From Algicola sp. (GTDB lineage Bacteria; Bacteroidota; Bacteroidia; Flavobacteriales; Flavobacteriaceae), in assembly GCA_018222835.1 (NCBI GenBank), contig JAAEZN010000009.1:11801-56729 (forward strand): a stretch of DNA of 44,929 nucleotides. Direction: 5' to 3'. The position numbers were made by a program, and so were the translations under genes. This document shows positions 1 to 7,636 of this stretch, in pieces (positions within the stretch are counted from its first letter, which is position 1; every line of letters starts with the position of its first letter). Below the pieces are notes generated by a model that did not search any database, had not been told where the DNA came from, and saw only the letters and a list, made by a program, of their open reading frames with translations.

Positions 1-721
1 GGATTACCTCATAAACCTTGGTTTCAAGAAAATCCTTAATTGTAATTCCCCCGATAATGGCATATTCTTGATCGGCAAAAGGTGTTCCCTTGATTCCTTT
101 GATCAAAATAAAATAGGTAATAGCAGATAGTGCAATACCGCCAAAAATGGCTCCTGTCCATTTAGGCTTTTTCTGAAAATCATAGGATAAAAGCAATCTG
201 GATATCCACTGTACCAATGCTCCTATGGTGAAGGCTATTACCACGGAAGAAAGTATGCCAACTATAATTTCAATGGCCTTGTCTGTGTTTATGTAATTGA
301 TAACATCCGTAAAGCTGCCATTTGCAGTGCCAATTTTGATAAGTGCCATGGCTACGGCAGCTCCCAATAAATTAAATACAATGGATACGGTGGTCGATGT
401 AGGCATACCCAACGTATTAAAGAAATCGAGCAGCAAAATATCGGTGATCATCACGGCCATGAAGATGAACATGATCTCATCAAAATAGAATTCACCTGGG
501 TTAAATATTCCTTTTCTGGCCACTTCCATAAGTCCACTTGAAAAAATAGCCCCACAAGCAATACCGATACTGGCAACAATCATAATGGTTCTAAAAGAAA
601 TAGCCTTTGAACCAATAGCGGAATTAAGGAAGTTTACCGCATCATTGCTTACACCAACAACAAGGTCTGCAATGGCCAAGGCAGCCAAGGCAACCATAAT
701 AAGAAAGTAAATATTATCCAT
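1..721 (-). CDS. Inorganic phosphate transporter, PiT family (partial, C-terminus outside window)
   Basis: The reading frame starts at the ATG at 721 and runs off the left edge, leaving about 240 residues. It begins MDNIYFLIMVALAALAIADL and soon shows the PiT signature GVSNDAVNFLNSAIGSKA, followed by several hydrophobic segments and the second family hallmark, a Thr/Ser-rich turn (NTLGMPTSTTVS). PiT proteins are cation-coupled phosphate symporters of the inner membrane. It lies 75 bp downstream of a phosphate-selective-type porin on the same strand, so the pair would move phosphate across the outer and then the inner membrane. The family assignment is firm. That the substrate is phosphate follows from the family. 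Confidence 0.9.
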   Translation of the reverse strand, partial: MDNIYFLIMVALAALAIADLVVGVSNDAVNFLNSAIGSKAISFRTIMIVASIGIACGAIFSSGLMEVARKGIFNPGEFYFDEIMFIFMAVMITDILLLDFFNTLGMPTSTTVSIVFNLLGAAVAMALIKIGTANGSFTDVINYINTDKAIEIIVGILSSVVIAFTIGALVQWISRLLLSYDFQKKPKWTGAIFGGIALSAITYFILIKGIKGTPFADQEYAIIGGITIKDFLETKVYEVI

Positions 722-796
722 GTTTATAAAAATCCAAAAAATTTGTCAAATATCTAGAGATTGGTACTCGATTAAGTTATCTAAAGGTTATCTTTT

Positions 797-2005
797 TTAC
801 AGATGAACGTCCAATTGCAATCTATACATCAATTGGTTTGTTCCGTATTCTTCGGTTAAATAACTGAAATCGGTCTGCACTTTTAATTTATGTCCTACAA
901 TATATTTTGAAAGCCCTAAAGTGTATTGGTTTGCTGGGTTTTTGCCCGTTACGTCCAGGTCCATTTTTACATTAGTGTATCTTGCGGAGACTTCCCAGTT
1001 AGAATCAAACAAATACCCTGTCTGTAGGTTTAATGCGTTGCCCATTTGTACTACATCACCTGTAAGGGATCCATCTGAGTTTTTTGCATAGGGATCGTCC
1101 GCATTTCTGTTGGCATATTCGCCCATCAATGAAAATCCGTTGTATTTGAACATGAAGTCCACAAATACAGTGGAGATGTCCGTAGAATATAAGCCAATAT
1201 CATTTTCCATATAGGTGCCCATGTTGCTTCTGTTCCTCACTGCATCCTTGTTCATGTCATAGGTGAATCCCATCATAAGTTTTGGCAACCTTTCCCTTGT
1301 TAGGTCGGCAGCAATATAATCACCCTTGGATTTAAAGCTCCCAAATGGAAGAAACTCTAAACGTCCGGTATATTGATGTCCACCTTCGTTGCCAGTGGTT
1401 ACATTTCTGCCCTCACCTTGCGACAGTGCTATTTTTTCCCGGATCAGTGCTTTTTTGCCGATTTTTATGTGGTGCCTTAGCTGAAAGCCCATATCACGGT
1501 CAATATTGAATCTGCTATTGAGCAATGACCGGTCTACCTGCTGAAGGTTTCCGGAGGAGATGACACGTTCAATATTACCGGGCAATTTGGCTTGTCCAAA
1601 CCAAAGGACAAAGTTTTTATAGAAATTCCATTTAACAACGGCATCAAATATATATCTGGGTGTATTGCCAGTATATTGGGATCCTCCGGATATGTCCCTG
1701 TTGGATAGCCCCAACTCGATTTTATAGACCAATTTTGGAGAATGAACAAAGCCATCAAACTTTAAACGTGCCCTGCGCACCAAAAAATTCTGTTCGGGAT
1801 TCCCAAAAGCTTTACCGTTGGAATCATCCCAATTTGCAATGGCCAACAGTTGCATTCTTGTGCCAATTTTAGCGGTCCAACTACTGTCTTTGCCAACAAT
1901 GTTAAACAATCCTTTACCGAAGGTTGTGGGGGCATTTGTTTGGGAAAAGGTAAAATGAGTCCAAACAAGAAGAAACCCAATTAGGGGTAACTTTTTGAAA
2001 TTCAT
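797..2005 (-). CDS. Porin of the phosphate-selective OprP/OprO type
   Basis: A 402-residue outer-membrane beta-barrel protein. I chose the ATG at 2005 because the longer frame opens with TTG and the ATG places a clean signal peptide (MNFKKLPLIGFLLVWTHFTFSQ) at the N-terminus. The mature part alternates aromatic and polar residues and has the family features: an early GTRMQLLAIAN strand, a VRRARLKFDGFV segment and a YKIELGLSNRD segment, then many amphipathic strands ending in an aromatic/hydrophobic C-terminal strand (YRLQLDVHL). It precedes the PiT gene, which suggests a phosphate uptake pair. Members of this porin family in Bacteroidota are not always phosphate-specific, so the substrate is inferred from the neighbour. 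Confidence 0.85.
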   Translation of the reverse strand: MNFKKLPLIGFLLVWTHFTFSQTNAPTTFGKGLFNIVGKDSSWTAKIGTRMQLLAIANWDDSNGKAFGNPEQNFLVRRARLKFDGFVHSPKLVYKIELGLSNRDISGGSQYTGNTPRYIFDAVVKWNFYKNFVLWFGQAKLPGNIERVISSGNLQQVDRSLLNSRFNIDRDMGFQLRHHIKIGKKALIREKIALSQGEGRNVTTGNEGGHQYTGRLEFLPFGSFKSKGDYIAADLTRERLPKLMMGFTYDMNKDAVRNRSNMGTYMENDIGLYSTDISTVFVDFMFKYNGFSLMGEYANRNADDPYAKNSDGSLTGDVVQMGNALNLQTGYLFDSNWEVSARYTNVKMDLDVTGKNPANQYTLGLSKYIVGHKLKVQTDFSYLTEEYGTNQLMYRLQLDVHL

Positions 2006-2329
2006 TGCAGTATTAGTCTTTGTCGGTTGCAAAGAACAAAAAGCAATGTTAAGTTATTGTTTCCTCTATGTTATGTTTTGGATTTAAACAAGACAAAAAA
2101 GAGCTGCCTGTACAAGGCAGCTCACGGATTTCGAAGATGAAGTCGACAAAAACTAATATCTGAAACGAAAATCCTGATTGAATTTTCAAAATTCACCCAT
2201 GTTGATGATTTTTGTGTAACCTAAAAATTAAGTAATCATTAAAATTTTGGCAACTAGTAGATATTGAGCAGGACTTTTTAATGTTTGAGCGTACCAAACC
2301 TAAGGCGTATATTGCGCCAATAGTAAGAT
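2006..2329. other. Intergenic region between porin and dgt (324 bp)
   Basis: No gene is visible in this gap between divergent genes. It holds a GC-rich hairpin followed by six T residues on the minus strand (2095-2123), a perfect minus-strand -7 box TAGGTTTG (2295-2302) and, for dgt on the plus strand, TTTG at 2284-2287 followed 20 nt later by TATATTG. A short inverted repeat GGCG...CGCC spans 2304-2318. The minus-strand box and the hairpin together could delimit a transcript of about 190 nt. Confidence 0.6.
2095..2123 (-). terminator. Rho-independent terminator-like hairpin in the porin leader
   Basis: Perfect 9-bp stem GAGCTGCCT / AGGCAGCTC (2101-2109 with 2115-2123) and a 5-nt loop, followed on the minus strand by TTTTTT (2100-2095). 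No T-run follows on the plus strand. It lies 90 nt upstream of the porin start codon with no annotated gene upstream on that strand, so it would end a leader transcript or a small RNA. Confidence 0.7.
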
Positions 2330-3688
2330 ATGAACTGGGAACAATTACTTTCACTAAGACGACAGGGGGATACCTCAAAGCGATTGAGAAAAGAGCAAAA
2401 CGAGACCCGGCTTGGTTTTGAGGTGGATTATGATCGTATTATATTTTCCTCTGCATTTAGAAGTTTACAAGATAAGACCCAAGTGTTTCCTATGCCCATA
2501 GCAGTTGGTTCACAGAAGAATTTTGTGCACACCCGATTAACGCATAGTATGGAGGTGTCTGTTGTAGGGAGGAGTCTTGGACGGAGTGCAGGACAACAAA
2601 TTTTGACCAAATACCCTTTTTTATCCGAAATCCACGGGTATCATTTTAACGATTTTGGGGCCATTGTGGCTGCAGCGGCATTGGCCCATGATATTGGCAA
2701 CCCTCCATTTGGACACAGTGGGGAAAAGGCTATTGGCAACTATTTTAAGCAAGGCAAGGGGAAACAATTCCAAAGTGTACTTTCGGCCGAGGAGTATCAA
2801 GACCTTATCGATTTTGAAGGGAATGCGAATGGTTTTAAACTGCTTACGGAGTCAAGGGAAGGCGTTCCGGGCGGTCTTCGGTTAAGTTATGCGACATTGG
2901 GCGCTTTTATTAAATATCCGAAGGGTTCCCTGCCCAAAAAACCATCAAAGAATATTGCGGATAAAAAGTTTGGGTTTTTTCAGGCGGAAAAGCCCTTTTT
3001 TAACGAACTCGTGGAAGAAATTGGGCTATTGCCCAACCCCAACCACCCAGAAACTGGATTTTTAAGACATCCGTTGACTTATTTGGTAGAAGCGGCAGAT
3101 GATATTTGTTATACCATTATCGATTTTGAGGACGGCATCAACTTAGGATTGATCCCAGAAGAATATGCTTTGGAATATCTTATCAATTTGGTGAAGGATA
3201 ATATCAATACCAAAAAATATAATGCAATGACCACCTCGAGCGACCGGTTGAGCTATTTGAGGGCACTTGCGATCAGCACACTGATCGGGGACGCTGTGGA
3301 GGTATTTGTAAAGAACGAGGATAAAATATTAAAAGGAGAGTTCAATGTCTCCTTGCTCGATAAGGGAAAATATATCGCCCAAGTAGAAGATATCATTAAA
3401 TTGAGCGTGGAAAAAATCTATCAATCCACAGAGGTTGTGGATAAGGAGTTGGCCGGATATCGTATAATTTCGGATTTATTGGACACCTACACTACGGCTT
3501 TGATCAATGTTAAAGAAGGGCAGGATACCAACTACGATAGGTTGCTTGTTAAGAGTTTGCCGGAGAAGTATCGCAATACCGATACTTCGCTCTATAAAAT
3601 TTTATTGGACACTAGCTGTTTTGTAGCGAGTTTGTCCGATAGTGCGGCCGTACACATTCACGATAAGTTAACAGGGCGAAACATTTAA
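2330..3688 (+). CDS. dgt: Deoxyguanosinetriphosphate triphosphohydrolase (dGTPase)
   Basis: A 452-residue HD-domain protein that hydrolyses dGTP to deoxyguanosine and triphosphate. The metal-binding HD signature is clear: HTRLTHSMEV (His72) and LAHDIGNPPFGHSGE (His120-Asp121), with the later Asp in AADDICYTIIDFEDGI. The N-terminal part (KEQNETRLGFEVDYDRIIFSSAFRSLQDKTQVF) is typical of the family. ATG at 2330 gives the expected start, MNWEQLLSLRR. The gene stands alone on the plus strand and its stop codon overlaps the convergent DUF3078 gene by 4 bp. No terminator lies between them. Confidence is high for the family; strict dGTP specificity is less certain. Confidence 0.93.
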   Translation: MNWEQLLSLRRQGDTSKRLRKEQNETRLGFEVDYDRIIFSSAFRSLQDKTQVFPMPIAVGSQKNFVHTRLTHSMEVSVVGRSLGRSAGQQILTKYPFLSEIHGYHFNDFGAIVAAAALAHDIGNPPFGHSGEKAIGNYFKQGKGKQFQSVLSAEEYQDLIDFEGNANGFKLLTESREGVPGGLRLSYATLGAFIKYPKGSLPKKPSKNIADKKFGFFQAEKPFFNELVEEIGLLPNPNHPETGFLRHPLTYLVEAADDICYTIIDFEDGINLGLIPEEYALEYLINLVKDNINTKKYNAMTTSSDRLSYLRALAISTLIGDAVEVFVKNEDKILKGEFNVSLLDKGKYIAQVEDIIKLSVEKIYQSTEVVDKELAGYRIISDLLDTYTTALINVKEGQDTNYDRLLVKSLPEKYRNTDTSLYKILLDTSCFVASLSDSAAVHIHDKLTGRNI

Positions 3689-4743
3689 AACGAATAGAGC
3701 AGACCTACTCCAAGTAACTGTTTAAACTGTACTCGAGATATGCCAGGGTCTATTATTGTGCCGTCCTCTGCTATCTGTTCGTCGAATTTGATGTCATCAT
3801 CAAAGATGATGTGGGTTCCTATATTGGCATTGAGGTATTCATTTACCTTAAGGTTAAAGTTTAGTTCCCAATCCACATCTATATTGCCAAAGCTTCTTAC
3901 GTAATCTGTGTACAAGTTAAGGCGATGATTCATTAATACGTTTTCAGCTATTTTCGTTTCCCATGTATTGGTAATCAAAAAACCAAGTTCCAAAAAAATA
4001 TTTTCACCCTCTTCTACACCAAATGCACCTTGGTTGGATAGATTTTCGTCCAGAACAAAAGTGGATTTCATGGTGGCAGGCGAAATATAAAGATTGAATT
4101 TATCCTGTGGTGGTATGTAAGATGTACCCACACCCACAAACAAATAACCGGGAGACATAAATCTTGAAATAGGGTTTTCCCTGTTCGGATATTTATATCC
4201 GTTCGAGAATTGTGTTCTCATATTTGCCTTTACGGAATAATACCAATTAGTGATGGTGTCCCTTCTAAAACTGAGGGTAGTGGACAACCTGATTTGATCG
4301 TCTGTTTTTCGAAGTTTTCGACCCTCTTGCGCATTGATGCCATATCGCAGCTGGACCTCATTGTTCCAATCCAGATACCTGAACTTATAATTCCTTGCAA
4401 AATCGGCACTGGCCAAGGCGGAAACCGAGTTGTCGCCCCCAGCATTCCAGTTTACAAAGGCCACCTCGCTGATATTAAGCCCAAATTTGTTCACTTTTTT
4501 CCAGAATGATGTAGGCTTGAATCGATTGTACCAAACGCTTAGGGGCTTTACCCGGTTCAGTACAGTTCTAGGGTCTGTAAGCTTAGCACTCCTCGTCAAA
4601 TATTTAAGCTTCACATCTTTGATGCGAACTACTCTAAAATTGGAATGGGTGCTATCTGGCTCAAAGGCCCTGATACGTGTAATCTGTGCATTGGAAGAAA
4701 CGAAAACAGCAAGGAACAGGATTAAAAAACAATTTATTCGCAT
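3685..4743 (-). CDS. DUF3078 domain-containing protein
   Basis: A 352-residue exported protein with signal peptide MRINCFLILFLAVFVSSNAQ. The mature protein matches the Bacteroidota DUF3078 family: a central stretch with VAFVNWNAGGDNSVSALAS, then DWNNEVQLRYGINAQEG, KTDDQIRLSTTLSFRRD and a C-terminal beta-rich segment ending GVGLLYSF, consistent with an outer-membrane beta-barrel. Its start overlaps the end of dxs by 10 bp, so the two are probably co-transcribed and translationally coupled. This dxs-DUF3078 linkage is one I associate with Flavobacteriaceae. Function unknown. Confidence 0.85.
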   Translation of the reverse strand: MRINCFLILFLAVFVSSNAQITRIRAFEPDSTHSNFRVVRIKDVKLKYLTRSAKLTDPRTVLNRVKPLSVWYNRFKPTSFWKKVNKFGLNISEVAFVNWNAGGDNSVSALASADFARNYKFRYLDWNNEVQLRYGINAQEGRKLRKTDDQIRLSTTLSFRRDTITNWYYSVKANMRTQFSNGYKYPNRENPISRFMSPGYLFVGVGTSYIPPQDKFNLYISPATMKSTFVLDENLSNQGAFGVEEGENIFLELGFLITNTWETKIAENVLMNHRLNLYTDYVRSFGNIDVDWELNFNLKVNEYLNANIGTHIIFDDDIKFDEQIAEDGTIIDPGISRVQFKQLLGVGLLYSF

Positions 4744-6512
4744 TGGTTTAAGGTTGATTTTATGTAAGTATGTATGGTATCAAAATCTATACCAGCCAAT
4801 TTATGTGTTTCGGGAATGGTTCCTTGATCTACAAAGAAATCGGGAATACCGAAAATTTTCACCGGTGTTGTAAATTTCTCCTCATTGGCAAATTCAAGCA
4901 CAGCAGAACCAAATCCTCCTATTTTTACACCATCCTCAACGGTAATGATGTACTCGTAGTTACTGAAAACCTCACGGAGCAAAGGTTTGTCCAAAGGCTT
5001 TATAAAACGCATATCGTAATGTCCGACCTCTTCCGGGTCTCCCATCTTTTTGATTAGTTCGGAGACTTCGTTACCAATATGGCCCACGGTAAGTATGGCA
5101 ATTTTAGTGCCCTTCTTTACTTGTTTGCCAGTACCGATTTTTATGGATTTCATAGGGTTTTTCCAATCGATGGTAACGCCTCGCCCTCTGGGGTACCTTA
5201 TCGCAATGGGCAGTCCCAAACCTAATTGTGCCGTGTACATTATGTTCCGTAGCTCGTGCTCGTTGAGAGGAGCTGAAATGATAAGGTTAGGGATACAGCG
5301 TAAATAGGCCAAATCAAAAACGCCATGGTGGGTGGGGCCATCCTGACCTACCAAACCGGCACGGTCCAAGCAAAAGATTACCGGAAGTTTTTGAAGGGCT
5401 ACATCATGGATTACCTGATCATAGGCCCGTTGTAAAAAGGTTGAGTAAATATTGCAGAATGGGACCAATCCTTGGGTTGCCATTCCCGCTGCCAAAGTTA
5501 CAGCATGCTGTTCCGCAATACCTACATCAAAAGCGCGATCGGGCATTTGGTCCATCATAAATTTTAGGGAGCTGCCACTTGGCATGGCCGGAGTAATACC
5601 TACAATTTTAGCGTTCTTTTCGGCCAACTCCACAATAGTGTGCCCGAACACATCCTGATATTTTGGCGGTTGAACCATCTCAGGCTTTTTAATGCGTTCA
5701 CCTGTAATTTTATCAAACTTTCCAGGAGCATGGTAAACAACTTGGTCTTCCTCCGCTTTTTTTAACCCTTTTCCTTTTGTGGTGATGATGTGGAGTAATT
5801 TTGGGCCGCTTATCTGTTTTAACCGTTCCAGTTCTTCGACCAGTTTTTTTACATTGTGGCCATCTATGGGACCGGAATAATTAAGGTTGAGACATTCAAA
5901 AATATTCTCGTCCTTGGCAGTTCCAGCCTTTACATTGGTTAAATATTTTTTTAAGGCGCCAACGCTGGGATCTATACCGATAGCGTTGTCGTTGAGAACA
6001 ATAAGCGCGTTTACGTTGGTTACGCCCAAATGGTTCAAACCTTCAAAGGCCATTCCGCTTACAATGGAAGCATCACCGACTACGGCAATATGTTGTTTCT
6101 CTGTTCGTCCCTTTAATTTGGAAGCCATGGCCATACCCAAAATGGCAGAGATGGCCGTGGAGCTATGTCCTGTTCCAAAATCATCATATTCACTTTCGCT
6201 CCGTTTTGGGAAACCGCTGATTCCGCCAAGTTGTCTATTGGTCTCGAAAATCTCTTTTCTTCCCGTCAGGATTTTATGCCCGTATGCTTGGTGCCCTACG
6301 TCCCAAATCAGTTTATCGTGTGGGGTGTTGAATACATAATGTAGTGCAATGGTGAGTTCCACAACTCCCAAACTGGCTCCCAAATGCCCCTCTTTTGTCG
6401 AAACAATGTCAATAATGAATTCCCTCAATTCTTGGGCAAGCTTGGGTAGCTCTTCCAAGGGTATTTTTTTGAGGTCTTCAGGGGAATCGATATGTGATAG
6501 TAGTGTTTCCAA
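4734..6512 (-). CDS. dxs: 1-deoxy-D-xylulose-5-phosphate synthase
   Basis: A 592-residue thiamine-diphosphate enzyme that condenses pyruvate and glyceraldehyde-3-phosphate in the first step of the MEP isoprenoid pathway. Visible motifs: KEGHLGASLGVVELTIALHY near the N-terminus, DVGHQAYGHKILTGR, the TPP/Mg region VVGDASIVSGMAFEGLNHLG, and the transketolase C-half DRAGLVGQDGPTHHGVFDLA. It is a little shorter than proteobacterial DXS (about 620), as is usual in Bacteroidota. The start codon appears to be TTG; no upstream in-frame ATG fits. A perfect -7 box TACTTTTG lies at 6524-6531. It would supply precursors to the prenyl synthase and lycopene cyclase at 20-22 kb. Confidence 0.95.
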   Translation of the reverse strand: METLLSHIDSPEDLKKIPLEELPKLAQELREFIIDIVSTKEGHLGASLGVVELTIALHYVFNTPHDKLIWDVGHQAYGHKILTGRKEIFETNRQLGGISGFPKRSESEYDDFGTGHSSTAISAILGMAMASKLKGRTEKQHIAVVGDASIVSGMAFEGLNHLGVTNVNALIVLNDNAIGIDPSVGALKKYLTNVKAGTAKDENIFECLNLNYSGPIDGHNVKKLVEELERLKQISGPKLLHIITTKGKGLKKAEEDQVVYHAPGKFDKITGERIKKPEMVQPPKYQDVFGHTIVELAEKNAKIVGITPAMPSGSSLKFMMDQMPDRAFDVGIAEQHAVTLAAGMATQGLVPFCNIYSTFLQRAYDQVIHDVALQKLPVIFCLDRAGLVGQDGPTHHGVFDLAYLRCIPNLIISAPLNEHELRNIMYTAQLGLGLPIAIRYPRGRGVTIDWKNPMKSIKIGTGKQVKKGTKIAILTVGHIGNEVSELIKKMGDPEEVGHYDMRFIKPLDKPLLREVFSNYEYIITVEDGVKIGGFGSAVLEFANEEKFTTPVKIFGIPDFFVDQGTIPETHKLAGIDFDTIHTYIKSTLNQCE

Positions 6513-6523
6513 TGAATAAAAAA

Positions 6524-6531
6524 CAAAAGTA
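6524..6531 (-). promoter_or_regulatory. -7 promoter box of dxs
   Basis: TACTTTTG on the minus strand fits the Bacteroidota -7 consensus TAnnTTTG. The predicted start lies about 5 nt downstream, leaving only a few nucleotides of leader before the TTG start at 6512. No good -33 TTTG is seen. Confidence 0.4.
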
Positions 6532-6595
6532 TCGATTATCCCTAAAATTATTTTATGTGTAGCTTAGCAATCTATTGAAAATGACTTAAAATTTC

Positions 6596-7045
6596 GTGGA
6601 AAATCCGTTTGACGATACTTATTTTATGAAAAAAGCCATGCAAGAGGCCGAAATTGCCTTTGAAGATGGCGAAGTGCCGGTAGGTGCCGTGGTGGTAATC
6701 GAGAATAGAATTATAGGAAGGGCGCATAATCTTACGGAGCGGTTAAAAGATGTTACCGCACATGCCGAGATGCAGGCCATTACGGCAGCTTCCAATTTTT
6801 TGGGCGGCAAGTATTTACATGGTTGCACCCTCTATGTTACCTTGGAGCCATGCCAAATGTGTGCTGGAGCACTGTATTGGAGCCAAATTTCGAAGGTAGT
6901 CTATGGAGCCCCGGACCTAGAGCGAGGGTTTAATGTTATGGGTGGCCATCTGCATCCCAAAACAGCTGTGGTCGGCGGGGTTATGGAGAAGGAAGCGGCA
7001 GAACTGTTAAAGCGCTTTTTTATACAGAGAAGGAATTTAAATTAA
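6596..7045 (+). CDS. tadA: tRNA-specific adenosine deaminase
   Basis: A 149-residue zinc deaminase that converts adenosine 34 to inosine in the anticodon of tRNA-Arg(ACG). The active site is intact: TAHAEMQA (His56 ligand, Glu58 proton shuttle) and LEPCQMCAGAL (Cys86, Cys89 ligands). The chosen start is GTG at 6596, giving MENPFDDTYFMKKAMQEAE; the NPFDD...YFMKKA opening matches relatives better than the internal ATG ten codons on. A strong bidirectional terminator follows 5 bp after the stop. Guanine-type deaminases share the fold, but the length and motif spacing favour TadA. Confidence 0.92.
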   Translation: MENPFDDTYFMKKAMQEAEIAFEDGEVPVGAVVVIENRIIGRAHNLTERLKDVTAHAEMQAITAASNFLGGKYLHGCTLYVTLEPCQMCAGALYWSQISKVVYGAPDLERGFNVMGGHLHPKTAVVGGVMEKEAAELLKRFFIQRRNLN

Positions 7046-7049
7046 ATAA

Positions 7050-7072
7050 AAAACCCGGCCAAGCCGGGTTTT
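7050..7072. terminator. Bidirectional terminator between tadA and csp
   Basis: Stem AACCCGGC / GCCGGGTT (7052-7059 with 7063-7070, extended by A-T pairs) with loop CAA. It is flanked by an A-run on the left and TTTT on the right, so it can serve the convergent tadA and cold-shock genes. Confidence 0.9.
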
Positions 7073-7098
7073 ACATTCTTAATCAAAATAAAATATTA

Positions 7099-7293
7099 TT
7101 ATCCGATTACTTGCACTTGTGCAGCAACCACTCCTTTTCTTCCTTCTTCTTCGATGTATTCTACTTTGTCGCCTTCGTTCAATTCCACTCCGTTCAATGC
7201 TGTAACATGAACAAAGATGTCTTTTCCTGTGTCGTCGTTTGTAATAAATCCATAACCTTTGGATTCATTGAAAAATTTTACTGTACCAGTCAT
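7099..7293 (-). CDS. Cold-shock domain protein (CspA family)
   Basis: A 64-residue single cold-shock domain of normal family length. It has both RNA-binding motifs: RNP1 (KGYGFIT, residues 12-18) and RNP2 (DIFVHVTAL). These small OB-fold proteins bind single-stranded RNA and DNA and act as RNA chaperones. It is a one-gene unit that ends at the shared bidirectional terminator. Upstream, TACTTTCG (7319-7326) is one base off the TAnnTTTG -7 box. Confidence 0.95.
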   Translation of the reverse strand: MTGTVKFFNESKGYGFITNDDTGKDIFVHVTALNGVELNEGDKVEYIEEEGRKGVVAAQVQVIG

Positions 7294-7375
7294 TAAATAA
7301 AAATAAAATGTTAAAACACGAAAGTAACTTTTTTTACGGGTGAATGAGTAAAAACAAGTTTAAATATTTAGAAAA

Positions 7376-7636
7376 TTATTGATTTTCAGTTGATTTGCGC
7401 TCTTTCTCTTGCATTTTCTTAATATTTTCTTTGGTGAGCATATAATCTTGCATATTTTTCCCCCTACTCTCTTTAAAAAGAAAAAGGGGCATGGCCACTA
7501 AAAAAAGTCCGACCGTGCCGCCACCAATATATTTTGATGCTTGTGGATGCCCTTCCTCGAGGGAAAGACCATAAAATATTGAGCCCAGGGAGGCCAACAT
7601 GATTAAAAAAACAATATGTTTTAATTTGATTTTCAT
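7376..7636 (-). CDS. Small two-helix membrane protein of unknown function
   Basis: An 86-residue protein with two predicted transmembrane segments (about residues 7-24 and 36-53, the latter YIGGGTVGLFLVAMPLFLF) and a charged, Lys/Glu-rich C-terminal tail (ENIKKMQEKERKSTENQ). Its ATG overlaps the stop codon of the CLC gene in an ATGA arrangement, so it is translationally coupled to that channel and may be an accessory subunit. I do not recognise a named family. Confidence 0.75.
   Translation of the reverse strand: MKIKLKHIVFLIMLASLGSIFYGLSLEEGHPQASKYIGGGTVGLFLVAMPLFLFKESRGKNMQDYMLTKENIKKMQEKERKSTENQ

Noticed and set aside
2006..2032. Longer start for the porin (TTG at 2032)
   Set aside because: It adds nine residues before the signal peptide; the ATG at 2005 gives a normal one.
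3685..3688. Sequencing error at overlapping convergent ends (dgt/DUF3078, prenyl synthase/crtY, DUF423/DUF4097)
   Set aside because: All three are 4-bp overlaps of complementary stop codons in intact genes, a normal feature of compact genomes.
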